Below are positions 1 to 10,421 of a stretch of 39,693 nt of DNA, piece after piece. Position numbers and translations under genes: made by a program. The notes below the pieces were generated by a model, which worked only from the letters and a program-made list of their open reading frames with translations, searched no databases and was not told where the DNA came from. Source of the stretch: Ardenticatenia bacterium (GTDB lineage: Bacteria > Chloroflexota > Anaerolineae > 4572-78 > NAK82); the NCBI GenBank assembly GCA_003130875.1, contig QEXY01000038.1, forward strand, positions 1-39,693. The letters run 5' to 3'. How positions within the stretch are numbered: position 1 is the stretch's first letter; every line of letters starts with the position of its first letter.

Positions 1-867
1 CCAGACTGGATCGGACGCCGCAAGATCTTGGACGTGCACGTGCGTGGCAAACCACTCGGCGGCGATGTGGACCTGGATAAGATCGCCAAGACCACTGTCG
101 GTTTTGTGGGCGCTGATCTCGAGAACCTGGTCAACGAGGCAGCCATCCTGGCAGCACGCCGCAACAAGAAAACCATCGATATGGCCGAGTTCGAGGAAGC
201 CATTGAGAAGGTTATGTTGGGCCCGGAGCGCAAGAGCCGCATCCTCACCGAGAGGGAGAAGGAGATCATCGCTTACCATGAAGCGGGTCACGCGCTGGTC
301 GCACGCATGACTCCGGGTGCGGATCCGGTGCAAAAAGTGAGCATCGTCGCGCGCGGCATGGCCGAGGGATATGTGCTCCATCTCCCCGAAGACGACCGCA
401 CGCTCATCAGCAAATCACGCTTGATGGCCGAGATGGCCGTCTATCTGGGCGGCCGTGTGGCTGAGGAGGTGGTGTTCGACGATATTACCACCGGCGCGCG
501 CCAGGACCTGGAACACGTGACGCGCATCGCCCGTTCCATGGTTACGCGCTACGGGATGAGCGAAAAGCTCGGCCCGATCACCTTCGGCGAAAAAGAGGAG
601 CTGGTCTTCCTGGGCAAGGAGATCGGCGAGCAGCGCAACTACAGCGAGGAAGTCGCCTATATCATCGACGAAGAGGTACGCAACCTGGTCGATCAGGCAT
701 ATCAGCACGCACGCGATATCATCACCCGTTACCGCGACAAGCTGACACTGATCGCCACACGCCTGATGCAAGAAGAGACGCTTGACGCCGAGCAGTTTGA
801 GAGTCTCTTCGCCGACACACCGCCACAGCCCAAGATCGAGCTCAAGCCCCAGCCGGTCAGCGTGTGA
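1..867 (+). CDS. ftsH: ATP-dependent zinc metalloprotease FtsH, C-terminal part (5' truncated by window)
   Basis: This is the C-terminal part of FtsH, the membrane-anchored AAA+ protease that degrades misfolded membrane proteins and short-lived regulators. The frame is open from base 1, so the transmembrane N terminus and the Walker motifs lie outside the window; the TTG at 28 is not a real start. Visible here are the end of the AAA+ domain (GFVGADLENLVNEAA, the second region of homology helix) and then the peptidase domain with its zinc-binding HEAGH motif (codons at 277-291). Further on come the GGRVAEE segment and the helical end of the M41 domain. The tail is short and Pro-rich (PKIELKPQPVSV). 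The TGA stop at 865-867 lies 9 bp from the stop of the convergent acyl-CoA ligase gene. Identity is firm from the HEAGH context and the AAA+/M41 order. Confidence 0.97.
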   Translation, partial: PDWIGRRKILDVHVRGKPLGGDVDLDKIAKTTVGFVGADLENLVNEAAILAARRNKKTIDMAEFEEAIEKVMLGPERKSRILTEREKEIIAYHEAGHALVARMTPGADPVQKVSIVARGMAEGYVLHLPEDDRTLISKSRLMAEMAVYLGGRVAEEVVFDDITTGARQDLEHVTRIARSMVTRYGMSEKLGPITFGEKEELVFLGKEIGEQRNYSEEVAYIIDEEVRNLVDQAYQHARDIITRYRDKLTLIATRLMQEETLDAEQFESLFADTPPQPKIELKPQPVSV

Positions 868-876
868 AACAGCAGG

Positions 877-2580
877 CTACACTTGCATCTCCTCTTCGGC
901 CAGGCGCCGCCGCAACACCTTGCCCACTCCCGACTTCGGCAAGCTGGGGCGAAACTCAACATACTTGGGCACCTTATAAGGCGCCAGACGCTCCCGGCAG
1001 AAGGAGCGGATTTCTTCCTCATCCGCCTGTGCTTCGGGTCGCAATACGATAAACGCTTTGACGCGTTGATCCGCTCCACCTACCGGCACGCCGATCACTG
1101 CAGCTTCCAACACCGCGGGGTGTTCGTATAGCACATCCTCGACCTCACGCGGATAGACCTTGAGCCCTCCCCCGGCGATGATCGTGTCCTTCTTGCGATC
1201 CACAATGCGAAAGTAGCCATCCACGCTCATCACCGCGATGTCACCTGTGTGCAGCCATAGCTTGCCTGTGTGATCGCGCCGCAGGACGTTGGCGGTCTCC
1301 TCCGGCATGCCCCAGTATCCTGCCATCAGCTGCGGCCCGCTGACGCACAACACTCCCGGCTGCTCCGGTCCTAAGCTCCGTGTCTCGGTCTCGCTGTCCA
1401 CGATTTTACAATCGGTGTCCGGCAACGGCAGACCGATGGTGCCGATGCGATCTTCGCCGTGGAGCGGGTTGCAGTGCGTAATCGGAGACGCTTCGGTCAA
1501 CCCATACCCCTCTACCAACACGCTGCCAGTGATCCGCTGGAATTCCTGCTGGACTTCGCGGGGGAGCGGCGCAGCGCCGCTGATGCACGCCTTGATGGAA
1601 CGCAGCTGATACTGCCCTGCCCGCACCCCGGGATGTTGATTCATCGCCAGGAACATTGTGGGCACCCCCGGGAACAGAGTGACCTGATGCGCGTCGACCG
1701 CTGCCAAAAGATTGTCCAGCTGCCGCGGATCGGCGATCAGCACCTGGGTGTAACCGCGATACACCGACTGATTCATGCACATGGTCAGGGAGTAGCTGTG
1801 CGTGAGCGGCAGCGCAGTGAGCACTGTCTCCTCGCCGGGTTTCAAGGGGGTCAGCCAAAAAGCGATCTGCACCGCATTGGTGACGAGGTTTTGGTGCGTC
1901 AGCTGTGCCCCTTTAGGCAGGCCGGTGGTACCTCCAGTATAGAGCAGCGCAGCGATGTCCTCTGGCAATACCCGGATAGGGGACGTTTGCGCAGGCGCAA
2001 CACGCAACAGGTCTAGCAGACGGTATACGTGGATTTCTTCGTAAGCATCGCTTGCGCCCTGGTCAGGGGATGTTGTCTGTCTACCCGCACCTAGAAGCGA
2101 TTCCCATGAACGCGCGGCAAACTCCTCCAAACCAGTCAGCACGACATGGCGCAACCCGCTACCGGTAGCCACATCCTGCACCTGTTCCCATTTGGCCTCC
2201 CAACATAATGCCACCGTGGCGCCAGCGTTGTGCACCTGATGCGCGAACTCGCGTGCTACATAGGCGATGTTGACCGGCACCGCGATGCCGCCGATGCGCC
2301 AGATGGCGAAATAGCCGAGCACCATCTGGGGACAATTCGGCAGATACAGCGCAACGCGGTCTCCTTTGTGCACACCGAGATGCTGCAAAGCGGCAGCAAG
2401 TCGATTCACCAGGTCGTTCATCTCACGGTAGGTGATAGTGTTCTGGGCGAAGATCAACGCCGCTTTGTCCGGATAACGCCGCGCAGTCTCCATTAGCAGG
2501 TCGTTGAGTGAAACCGCAGGGTAATCCAGGCTGGCAGGCACCTGGGGTGGATAATGGGCATGCCACACTCTCGCTTCCAT
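877..2580 (-). CDS. Long-chain fatty-acid--CoA ligase (AMP-forming, ANL superfamily)
   Basis: A 567-aa adenylating enzyme that activates a carboxylic acid, probably a fatty acid, with ATP and transfers it to CoA. All ANL core motifs are present in order: the Ser/Thr/Gly-rich phosphate loop (YTGGTTGLPKG, residues about 214-224), the YGLTEASP motif, the HTGD motif, the hinge RIVDRKKDTII and the C-terminal catalytic lysine in PKSGVGKVLRR. The ATG at 2580 is chosen over an upstream in-frame start at 2685. A good promoter lies at 2637-2664, so the upstream start would fall outside the transcript, and a GAGGAG-type ribosome site precedes 2580. The exact acyl chain length cannot be read from sequence; medium-chain or other acids are possible. 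It stands alone, convergent with ftsH, with no beta-oxidation genes beside it. Confidence 0.93.
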   Translation of the reverse strand: MEARVWHAHYPPQVPASLDYPAVSLNDLLMETARRYPDKAALIFAQNTITYREMNDLVNRLAAALQHLGVHKGDRVALYLPNCPQMVLGYFAIWRIGGIAVPVNIAYVAREFAHQVHNAGATVALCWEAKWEQVQDVATGSGLRHVVLTGLEEFAARSWESLLGAGRQTTSPDQGASDAYEEIHVYRLLDLLRVAPAQTSPIRVLPEDIAALLYTGGTTGLPKGAQLTHQNLVTNAVQIAFWLTPLKPGEETVLTALPLTHSYSLTMCMNQSVYRGYTQVLIADPRQLDNLLAAVDAHQVTLFPGVPTMFLAMNQHPGVRAGQYQLRSIKACISGAAPLPREVQQEFQRITGSVLVEGYGLTEASPITHCNPLHGEDRIGTIGLPLPDTDCKIVDSETETRSLGPEQPGVLCVSGPQLMAGYWGMPEETANVLRRDHTGKLWLHTGDIAVMSVDGYFRIVDRKKDTIIAGGGLKVYPREVEDVLYEHPAVLEAAVIGVPVGGADQRVKAFIVLRPEAQADEEEIRSFCRERLAPYKVPKYVEFRPSLPKSGVGKVLRRRLAEEEMQV

Positions 2581-2636
2581 AGTCCCCCTGTCTCCTCTGT
2601 CATCCCCAAGGACAAATGGCACATCCTTGACGCTGG

Positions 2637-2664
2637 AGTATAAGGATGGCGATCCCCCTGTCAA
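2637..2664 (-). promoter_or_regulatory. Promoter of the acyl-CoA ligase gene
   Basis: The minus strand reads TTGACA (2664-2659), a 16-bp spacer, then TATACT (2642-2637). Initiation would fall near 2630, giving a leader of about 50 nt before the ATG at 2580. This supports the shorter start of the ligase gene. Confidence 0.65.
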
Positions 2665-2723
2665 GGTGGACGGTGACCTTTCCACACTCGAACCACGACC
2701 GCCCGAGAGCGAAAAGATTTTTT

Positions 2724-2808
2724 ACCGCAGAGCACGCGGGGATCCTTTCTCTGCGCCCTCTGCGTGCTCTGCGATAAGATTTCTGCCGCTTGCTGACGCA
2801 CGGCGTGG
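2724..2808 (+). repeat. Dispersed intergenic repeat, copy A (stem-loop plus GCCGCT motif)
   Basis: A perfect 12-bp inverted repeat (CGCAGAGCACGC at 2726-2737 and its complement at 2762-2773) encloses further GCAGAG-type units. It is followed by GCCGCTTGCTGACGC at 2785-2799. The same order of sequence blocks recurs in opposite orientation at 11465-11530, so this is a dispersed repeat and not only a local hairpin. It lies between the trpB2 stop and the ligase promoter, and may also fold in the 3' end of the trpB2 transcript. No U-run follows it. Confidence 0.7.
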
Positions 2809-2834
2809 AAACCGGTGAAAAATCTCCTAAGGCT

Positions 2835-4214
2835 CTATATCGCCTCGACCTTGGGAAGGTCGGCGAGTGACTTCTCCAGCGCTTCCGGCGGGAACTCGAA
2901 GTCCTCCAGCTTGCCGTTCAGGTAAGCATCGTATGCCGACAGATCCAGGAGACCATGGCCACTCAGGTTGAAGGCGATGACGCGCGGCTTGCCCTCCGCC
3001 TTGGCTTGGAGTGCCTCGTCCACCGCCACGCGCACGGCATGGGCCGATTCGGGAGCAGGCAGGATGCCTTCGGTGCGCGCAAAGGTGACAGCGGACTCAA
3101 AGACTGGATTCTGGTAAACGGCCACTGCCTCCATCAGGCCCTGATCCACCAATGCTGCCACAATGGGCGCCATGCCATGATAGCGCAGCCCGCCGGCGTG
3201 GATGCCGGACGGCACAAAGGTGTGCCCCAATGTGTGCATCTTGATCAACGGGGTTAAGTGCGCCGTGTCCCCATAGTCATAAGCATATTTGCCACGAGTG
3301 AGGCTGGGGCAGGCACGCGGCTCCACCGCAACGAAGCGCGTGTTCAGCCCCTTGTGCAGACGCTCGCGCAGGAACGGCAGGGCAAAACCGGCAAAGTTCG
3401 AACCCCCTCCCACACAGCCGATCACTACATCGGGATAGTCGTCCGCCAGCTCGAACTGTTTGAGCGCCTCTTCGCCCACCACGGTCTGATGCAGGATCAC
3501 GTGATTGAGCACGCTGCCCAAGCTGTACTTCACGGTTCCGCCACTCGTCGCCGCGACTTCGACTGCCTCGCTGATAGCAATGCCCAGGCTGCCGGGCGAA
3601 TCGGGATCCTGTTCCAAAATCCTGCGGCCAGCTTCGGTCAACGGCGAGGGGCTGGGATGCACCTTGGCGCCATAGACTTCCATCAGATTGCGCCGGTACG
3701 GTTTTTGATAGTAGCTCACCTTGACCATGAAGACTTCTACCTCGATGTCGAAGAAGGCCCCCGCCATGGAGAGCGCGCTACCCCACTGTCCCGCACCGGT
3801 CTCGGTGGCCAGCTTTTTGACCCCTTCTTGTTTATTGTAGAAAGCTTGCGCGATGGCCGTGTTGAGCTTGTGGCTTCCCGCCGGGCTCACCCCCTCGTAT
3901 TTGTAATAGATACGCGCCGGTGTGTCCAGGAACTTCTCCAGCCTTCGGGCGCGGATCAGGGGGGAAGGTCGGTAGAGCTTATACATCTCTCGCACCGGCT
4001 CTGGAATCTCGATGTACCGCTCGGGGCTGACCTCCTGCATAATCAATGCCATCGGGAAGAGAGGGGCGAGATCGTCCGGGCCCACCGGTTGTAATGTGGC
4101 CGGATGAAGCACCGGTGGCAATGGTTTCGGCAGGTCGGCCAGGACGTTATACCACGCTTTGGGGATGTCCTGCTCGCTCAGAAGAAATTTGGTTCGATCG
4201 TTTTGGGTTGTCAT
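2835..4214 (-). CDS. trpB2: Tryptophan synthase beta chain, TrpB2 type
   Basis: A 459-aa PLP enzyme that condenses indole with serine to make tryptophan. It is of the longer TrpB2 class, with an N-terminal extension relative to the roughly 400-aa TrpB1. The PLP Schiff-base lysine sits in SHKLNTA (K116), the catalytic glutamate in TETGAGQWG (E138), and the PLP phosphate is held by GGGSN (about 269-273). The ATG at 4214 is preferred to the in-frame TTG at 4220 because AAGGAGG lies 10 nt upstream of it. No trpA or other trp gene is adjacent, so it probably salvages indole or works with distant partners. Expression is under a tryptophan T-box leader (4262-4693), which independently supports the assignment. 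Confidence 0.95.
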   Translation of the reverse strand: MTTQNDRTKFLLSEQDIPKAWYNVLADLPKPLPPVLHPATLQPVGPDDLAPLFPMALIMQEVSPERYIEIPEPVREMYKLYRPSPLIRARRLEKFLDTPARIYYKYEGVSPAGSHKLNTAIAQAFYNKQEGVKKLATETGAGQWGSALSMAGAFFDIEVEVFMVKVSYYQKPYRRNLMEVYGAKVHPSPSPLTEAGRRILEQDPDSPGSLGIAISEAVEVAATSGGTVKYSLGSVLNHVILHQTVVGEEALKQFELADDYPDVVIGCVGGGSNFAGFALPFLRERLHKGLNTRFVAVEPRACPSLTRGKYAYDYGDTAHLTPLIKMHTLGHTFVPSGIHAGGLRYHGMAPIVAALVDQGLMEAVAVYQNPVFESAVTFARTEGILPAPESAHAVRVAVDEALQAKAEGKPRVIAFNLSGHGLLDLSAYDAYLNGKLEDFEFPPEALEKSLADLPKVEAI

Positions 4215-4279
4215 GGTCAATTTCCCTCCTTAAATGATAAATGTTTTTCATAACGGATTGCCCAAGTAGCCTAAACACA

Positions 4280-4337
4280 AAAGCCCTTTCGCCTGCTATG
4301 CTCCGGATTGCCGGAACTCTGAGGACGAAAGGGCTTT
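4280..4337 (-). terminator. T-box regulated intrinsic terminator
   Basis: The minus strand forms a 12-bp stem AAAGCCCTTTCG / CGAAAGGGCTTT (arms 4337-4326 and 4291-4280), followed by a T-rich run (TTTTGTGTTT counting the stem end). The 34-nt loop holds a smaller hairpin (TTCCGG...CCGGAG). The 5' arm lies just after the T-box sequence, as expected for a terminator that competes with the antiterminator. Confidence 0.85.
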
Positions 4338-4410
4338 GTCCGCCGCTTCCGCGGTGCCACCTCAATTAGACCGCATGCCACTCGATAGGCGTCAATGTGC
4401 GCCAAGCAAA

Positions 4411-4437
4411 AGACCCGTGTGAAACGCACACGGGTCT
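4411..4437 (-). ncRNA. Stem III-like or second terminator-like hairpin in the T-box leader
   Basis: A perfect 11-bp stem (AGACCCGTGTG / CACACGGGTCT) with a 5-nt loop lies between the Stem I/II region and the T-box. On the transcript strand it is followed by a short T-run (TCTTTTGC), so it resembles an intrinsic terminator. By position it may simply be T-box Stem III. Confidence 0.7.
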
Positions 4438-4699
4438 CGAGTGCACCAGTCTCACTCTACGGGTACGCCGTTGAGCACTTCGCGAAAGTGCTCTCCTTAA
4501 TACCCAGCTCTCTGATAACGGTAGAGTTTCCGGCGCCGCCTACTCGTCCGATGGACTGACTTTGGGGGCGCAACTCCCGGGCCCATTCCCCACCCGCGCA
4601 CATACTGACCTCGCACCTTACGTCAGCTCTCTGAATGCCGCTTGAGTGGGTACTATTCCCGTTCGCAGCCGTTGGAGTATTCTCTTTTATTTACCCTTT

Positions 4700-4728
4700 A
4701 TTATATGACCGAATGGCCTGATTGTCAA
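4700..4728 (-). promoter_or_regulatory. Consensus sigma-70-type promoter of the trpB2 T-box transcript
   Basis: TTGACA (4728-4723), an exact 17-bp spacer and TATAAT (4705-4700) match the housekeeping consensus perfectly. The predicted start near 4693 leads straight into T-box Stem I. Regulation therefore appears to act by attenuation and not at initiation. The 130 bp between this promoter and the next gene (4859) shows no other feature. Confidence 0.88.
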
Positions 4729-4858
4729 GTCGCGCGCCGCCGGGCGTGCTAGGGGCGATTTCACTCGCTGGTTGGTTGGACCGCTGGTACGGGCGCGACA
4801 CACTGTGCCCATACGACGCGCGCAACCATATTTGTGCCTATGAAGCCCCACTGTCATC

Positions 4859-5578
4859 TCATTGGCGAACTGATACCTGACCAGCGTTCCATTTGCTGAG
4901 TATCCAGTTGAGCCCATCTACCTCTTTCTTGCAGATTTGTGCGACCTCGGCGTTCAGCGGTTTAGGACCGCCTGAAAGAGCTGGTGTGGCAGCTACCGTT
5001 ATAATGATACAGGCCGGACTGAAGAGTTCCTTGGTCAAGAATCCGATAATATCGCCCTCAAGCAATTTGAGCGCAGCCTCACCATGCTGCACGAGCGAGT
5101 TTCCCTCTACAGTGAGAATATAGTCCTCAAGGGTGCGAAGTAGGGTGTCTTGGTCGAATATCCCGCTGGCCAGGTTGCCCGTGTCATCACAGCCCAAGGT
5201 GGCCCCATAGAATACCACGTGGAATATATCACTGGAGCTCTTCTCCGGGATGTTCTCCACTACGCAGGCCGCCTTGCCCACGCCGGCAATATCGAACTCG
5301 AGCACGACCGTCCCTTTCCACCACCACTTTTCTGTAATAGCAATCAGCACCGGCTCAGGAAATGAGCGCTCCCAGATGGCTCTCTCTCCATTCTGGTTGA
5401 ATCCATCAATCCGGAGATAAGTGAACTTCTCGCCACCAGCGATGGTGAAGACGATCTGCTGGCCGTTAGAGCCCGCTAGAGCAGGTGCAGGCCATAATTC
5501 CCCAGACGTCAACATCAGCAACGTTCCAATGAGGGTGCCAATCAGCCATCGGTTAAGAAGTGTAACACAGGTTTTCAT
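4859..5578 (-). CDS. Exported protein of unknown function
   Basis: A 239-aa protein I do not recognise. It begins with a typical signal peptide: MKTCVTLLNRW, a hydrophobic core, then a likely cleavage after PALAG (about residue 36). It should be exported. The mature part starts with a short beta-rich segment and has scattered cysteines (four or five), which could form disulphides outside the membrane. The C-terminal third is more helical. The start is well supported by AAGGAGGGG 5-8 nt upstream of the ATG at 5578. The gene stands alone between ychF and the trpB2 leader, so context gives no function. Codon use looks slightly less GC-rich than its neighbours, which may mean it is a lineage-specific or acquired gene. 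Confidence 0.75.
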   Translation of the reverse strand: MKTCVTLLNRWLIGTLIGTLLMLTSGELWPAPALAGSNGQQIVFTIAGGEKFTYLRIDGFNQNGERAIWERSFPEPVLIAITEKWWWKGTVVLEFDIAGVGKAACVVENIPEKSSSDIFHVVFYGATLGCDDTGNLASGIFDQDTLLRTLEDYILTVEGNSLVQHGEAALKLLEGDIIGFLTKELFSPACIIITVAATPALSGGPKPLNAEVAQICKKEVDGLNWILSKWNAGQVSVRQ

Positions 5579-5635
5579 CTTACCCCTCCTTATACTTGTA
5601 GCGAACGCTCGCGTAATTTGAAAATCGCTCCGATT

Positions 5636-5670
5636 AGCCCTGCATAGTTCCGTACACGGAGTTCGGGGCT
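5636..5670 (-). terminator. Nested hairpin downstream of ychF, possible terminator
   Basis: An outer AGCCC/GGGCT pairing (5636-5640 with 5666-5670) encloses an inner TCCGT/ACGGA hairpin (5649-5660). It lies about 100 bp after the ychF stop. On the minus strand it is followed by only a weakly T-rich stretch (GATTTTC). It could equally be in the leader of the exported-protein gene. Confidence 0.3.
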
Positions 5671-5768
5671 CTTCTATATGATCCCAGATAAAGTTTTAAT
5701 ATGTCATTTCATCAGTCCTTTAAGGGTGGAGAGTAGTGGCGCCAGCAGGCCGTTGCCAGGTGCTTCCC

Positions 5769-6908
5769 TCAGGCGACAAAGTGCACGTGGATCACATCGC
5801 CATCCTGCACCACATAGTCACGCCCTTCAGAGCGCAGCCGACCTGTCTCGCGTGCATGGGCCAGCGAACCTGCTGCCAGCAGCTCATCCCAGCGAATCAC
5901 ATCCGCGCGCACGAACCCGCGTTGGATGTCGCTGTGCACCTGGCCGGCGGCATGCCAAGCGGTCAGGCCGCGGCGCAACGTCCAGGCACGCACCACTTCA
6001 CCGCCGGTAACCGTGAAGAAGGTGATCAGGTCGAGCAGGCGATAGCTGGCATGCACGAAGCGATCCAGCCCGGGCTCGCTGAGTCCCAGCTCGGCACGAT
6101 ACGCCGCTGCCTCTTCGGGTGGCCACTCGGCTAGTGCTGCTTCGCACTCGGCACACAACACGATCGCCTGACTGCCCTCTTGGGCAGCTGCCTCAAGGAC
6201 ACGCGCGGCCAGCGGGCCACCATCCGGCAATGCGCTCTCCGCGACATTCGCCACCAACAGGCGCGGCTTATAGGTGAGCAGGAACAGCTCATTCAGCAAT
6301 CCGCGCGTCGCATCCTCACCCCCACTCTCCGCCTTGGTTGCGTGACCCGCTGCAGAAGTGGGAACGAAGGTGCGCGCTGGCTGTCCGGTGGCCAGGTGAT
6401 CGCGCAGCTGCGCCAGAGTGGTGAGCTCCCATTCGTAAGCTTTGGGATTGCTTTTGGCAGCACTCTTCGTGCGCTCGATGCGTCGCTCCACTGTAGCGAG
6501 GTCCGCCAACGAGAGCTCTAGGTCGAGCACACCGAGATCGGCAACCGGGTCCAGTTCTTCGGAGACATGGGGCACGTCGGGATTCTCAAAGCAACGCAGT
6601 ACCATCGCCAGTGCGTCCATTTCGCGAATGGCAGCCAGGAATTGGTTTCCCAGGCCCTCGCCACGGTGCGCGCCGCGTACCAAGCCAGCGATGTCCACAA
6701 ATTGCACCGTGGCGGGCACCACCTTGGCCGGTTTGATCAGTCGGGCAAGGGCGTCTAGGCGCGCATCCGGCACCGTCGCGACCCCAATGTGTGGCTCGAT
6801 GGTGGTAAAGGGATAACGCGCTACCGCCACGTTAGCCCGCGTCAGCGCATTGAACAGCGTGCTTTTGCCCGCATTAGGCAAACCGACAATCCCCACTCGG
6901 AGTGGCAT
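5769..6908 (-). CDS. ychF: Redox-regulated ATPase/GTPase YchF (OLA1 family)
   Basis: A 379-aa Obg-like P-loop NTPase, a family that binds ribosomes and hydrolyses ATP in preference to GTP. The G1 loop is GLPNAGKST (residues 9-17), followed by RYPFTTIEPHIG (switch I) and DIAGLV (G3). A central coiled-coil insertion (EDLATVERRIERTK-like) comes next, and the C terminus is a TGS domain ending in VVQDGDVIHVHFVA. Length is close to the family norm of about 363. The ATG at 6908 has a weak AGGTG site 6-10 nt upstream and lies only 3 bp after the stop of the MBL-receiver gene. It is therefore probably cotranscribed and perhaps translationally coupled. Confidence 0.96.
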   Translation of the reverse strand: MPLRVGIVGLPNAGKSTLFNALTRANVAVARYPFTTIEPHIGVATVPDARLDALARLIKPAKVVPATVQFVDIAGLVRGAHRGEGLGNQFLAAIREMDALAMVLRCFENPDVPHVSEELDPVADLGVLDLELSLADLATVERRIERTKSAAKSNPKAYEWELTTLAQLRDHLATGQPARTFVPTSAAGHATKAESGGEDATRGLLNELFLLTYKPRLLVANVAESALPDGGPLAARVLEAAAQEGSQAIVLCAECEAALAEWPPEEAAAYRAELGLSEPGLDRFVHASYRLLDLITFFTVTGGEVVRAWTLRRGLTAWHAAGQVHSDIQRGFVRADVIRWDELLAAGSLAHARETGRLRSEGRDYVVQDGDVIHVHFVA

Positions 6909-6911
6909 ATG

Positions 6912-8234
<1,323 letters not shown>

Positions 8235-8277
8235 AGCGCTCTTCCTTAGACGGTTCAGCGTTCAAAGCGACATCCTC

Positions 8278-10338
8278 TCAGCTTGAGAGGGTCTGCTGCA
8301 ATTGCGCTTCGAGATCTCCGGCATCCACTACAGGTGGCCGACAGGAGAAACCGTGGCATATATATGCCGTGGCGCGGCCATCGCGCATCTCGCGCCCCTT
8401 TAATACTGGGATATGCTGCATGGCCTCGCCCCCCGGCGTGTTGAAGGCAATCTCCACATGGGGACGATAACGGCCGGAGAGCACGTCCAGCAAATCTAGC
8501 GTGTCCGAAGCCTCAGGCAAGCCCACCACGGCAACCAGAACCGGTGGTGCCAGATAGTATGCCGCAACACTGAGCCAATGTCCAAAACCGCTTGGGTATT
8601 GTTCTATAAGTGCCGACATGACATGCAGAATTTTCTCCGCAGCATCCCGGTAACGACGCTCGCCAGTATAGGCCGCCAAACGCAGTAGAACATCAGCCGC
8701 CAGCGCATTTCCAGATGGCGTGGCGCTATCCTGCAGCTGCCGGGGACGCACTAGCACATGTTCGTGATCGTCCCGCGTGTCGAAGAATCCCCCTTCGGAA
8801 TCTATGAACCGCTCTAATATGACATCCGCCAGCGCACGCGCCTGAAGAAACCAACGCACCTCGAACGTGGCCTGATAGAGTGTCAGCAGCGCCGCGGCAT
8901 AGGCGGCGTAGTCCTCCAGATAGGCCTGATGCCGCGCTCCTGTTCCCTGACACCATGCGCGCATCAGCTGATCCTCCAGCATCATCTCGCGCAGCACGAA
9001 TTCGGCGTTGCGCCGGGCGACTTCCAGATAGTCCGGGCGCTTCAAAACGCGCCCAGCTTCGGCAAAAGTGCCCATCATCAGCCCATTCCACGCGGTGAGC
9101 ACCTTTTCGTCCTTGGCCGGCGGGATGCGCTGCGCGCGCGCCTGAAACAGGGTTTGGCGCGCGCGTTCTAGCACTGCACGTACAGATGTCACATCGCGCT
9201 GCATGGAAACAGCAAGATCTTCTTCCTCCATAGCGATGTGCAAAATGTTCTTGCCATCGAAGTTGCCGCGTTCGGTGACGCCAAAATGTCGTGCTACCAA
9301 CTCCACGTCGGGCTGGCTCACCAGCGCGGCAATCTCGTCGTAGCTCCAGATGTAAAACTTACCCTCCTCCCCTTCGCTGTCGGCATCTTGGGCGGAATAG
9401 AACCCTCCTTCGGGATGGGTCATCTCCCGCACAATATAATCGAGGGTCTGTTCGACGACGCGGCGATAAAGCGGAACGCCTTCCACCTGCCAGGCATGCA
9501 AATAAACTCGGGCCAATAGGGCATTGTCGTATAGCATCTTTTCGAAATGAGGCACCAACCAGCGCACATCGGTGGCATAACGGTGAAATCCCCCTCCCAA
9601 CTGATCGTATATGCCGCCATGTGCCATACGGATAAGGGAGCGACGCACCATCTGCAAAGCGCGCTCTTCCTGCGTGCGAGTGTAATATCGCAACAGAAAC
9701 TCCAACGGCATAGCAGGCGGAAACTTAGGTGCCTTTCCGAATCCACCATAGATCGCATCAAACGTGTTCGAGAGACCTGTATAAGCGCGATCCAGCGTTT
9801 GGACGGTTATCCCGTCCCCATGCTGGCGAGGCAATCGCATACTCTGCTGTAGATAGGCCAGCACTTGTGTCCCGCCTTCTATGAGCTTGTCGCGCTCCTC
9901 TCGATACGCCCGCGCCACTGTCCGCAACACGCGCTTGAACGAGGGTATGCCATACCGATCCTCAGGCGGAAAGTAGGTGCCACCGTAGATAGGCTTGCCA
10001 TCAGGGGTCAGGAAGACCGACATCGGCCATCCGCCCTGACCGGACATAGCTATGACGGCAGTCATGTAGATAGTATCCAGGTCAGGCCGCTCCTCCCGGT
10101 CCACCTTGATGTTGATGAAGTGTTCGTTCATAATGGCAGCCGTCTCGAGATCCTCAAACGACTCGTGTGCCATGACATGGCACCAATGACAAGAGGCATA
10201 GCCGATGCTCAAGAAGATCGGCTTGTCCTCAGCTCGGGCGCGCGCAAGAGCTTCCTCGCTCCATGGATACCAATCCACTGGATTGTCGGCATGCTGCAGT
10301 AGATATGGGCTGCTCTCACCACTCAGACGATTAGGCAT
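8278..10338 (-). CDS. Thioredoxin-domain protein of the YyaL/SPATA20 (DUF255) family
   Basis: A 686-aa cytosolic protein with no signal peptide. The N-terminal thioredoxin-like domain carries CHWCH in the conserved context [18 protein letters not shown]. The following [10 protein letters not shown] and VDREERPD segments are diagnostic of the family. The rest (about 200-680) resembles the (alpha/alpha)6 barrel of N-acylglucosamine epimerase and glycosidase-like proteins, with [10 protein letters not shown] and [10 protein letters not shown]. The biochemical role of this family is not settled; some annotations call it a cellobiose epimerase or thymidylate kinase relative without good support. 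The ATG at 10338 has AAGGTG 6 nt upstream. The tlyA stop lies 83 bp upstream and the MBL-receiver gene starts 43 bp downstream. Confidence 0.93.
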   Translation of the reverse strand: MPNRLSGESSPYLLQHADNPVDWYPWSEEALARARAEDKPIFLSIGYASCHWCHVMAHESFEDLETAAIMNEHFINIKVDREERPDLDTIYMTAVIAMSGQGGWPMSVFLTPDGKPIYGGTYFPPEDRYGIPSFKRVLRTVARAYREERDKLIEGGTQVLAYLQQSMRLPRQHGDGITVQTLDRAYTGLSNTFDAIYGGFGKAPKFPPAMPLEFLLRYYTRTQEERALQMVRRSLIRMAHGGIYDQLGGGFHRYATDVRWLVPHFEKMLYDNALLARVYLHAWQVEGVPLYRRVVEQTLDYIVREMTHPEGGFYSAQDADSEGEEGKFYIWSYDEIAALVSQPDVELVARHFGVTERGNFDGKNILHIAMEEEDLAVSMQRDVTSVRAVLERARQTLFQARAQRIPPAKDEKVLTAWNGLMMGTFAEAGRVLKRPDYLEVARRNAEFVLREMMLEDQLMRAWCQGTGARHQAYLEDYAAYAAALLTLYQATFEVRWFLQARALADVILERFIDSEGGFFDTRDDHEHVLVRPRQLQDSATPSGNALAADVLLRLAAYTGERRYRDAAEKILHVMSALIEQYPSGFGHWLSVAAYYLAPPVLVAVVGLPEASDTLDLLDVLSGRYRPHVEIAFNTPGGEAMQHIPVLKGREMRDGRATAYICHGFSCRPPVVDAGDLEAQLQQTLSS

Positions 10339-10421
10339 TTGATCACCTTCACTTTCTTCTTCATCAACCGAACCCGTTTCCGATCCAAATCAAAGGTATA
10401 CCTTGGCTATGCCCGCAGCAC

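Larger units (their letters stand above)
4262..4693 (-). ncRNA. T-box leader (tRNA-Trp sensing) of trpB2
   Basis: A cis-acting leader of about 430 nt that reads the charging state of a tRNA. Read on the minus strand, Stem I has an AGTA motif (about 4654-4651), an AGAGAG element (about 4632-4627) and a distal loop with GGTGCGA. The specifier loop is GAATGGGCC, with the codon TGG (Trp) at 4585-4583. A Stem II-like block with CCGTTATC follows. The conserved T-box TGGCACCGCGG is at 4359-4349; its variable base C would pair with G73, the discriminator usual in bacterial tRNA-Trp. Codon, T-box base and downstream gene all agree on tryptophan. The leader ends in a terminator hairpin. It is longer than typical because of extra hairpins. 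Confidence 0.93.

Noticed and set aside
3258-4094. 278-codon open frame on the plus strand
   Set aside because: Antisense to trpB2, whose active-site residues and T-box control are certain.
4470-4560. Possible second T-box Stem I (a second GAGTA and AGAGAG)
   Set aside because: The CCGTTATC and GTAGG context fits the Stem II region of a single T-box. There is only one T-box motif and one specifier-like loop with the right flanks.
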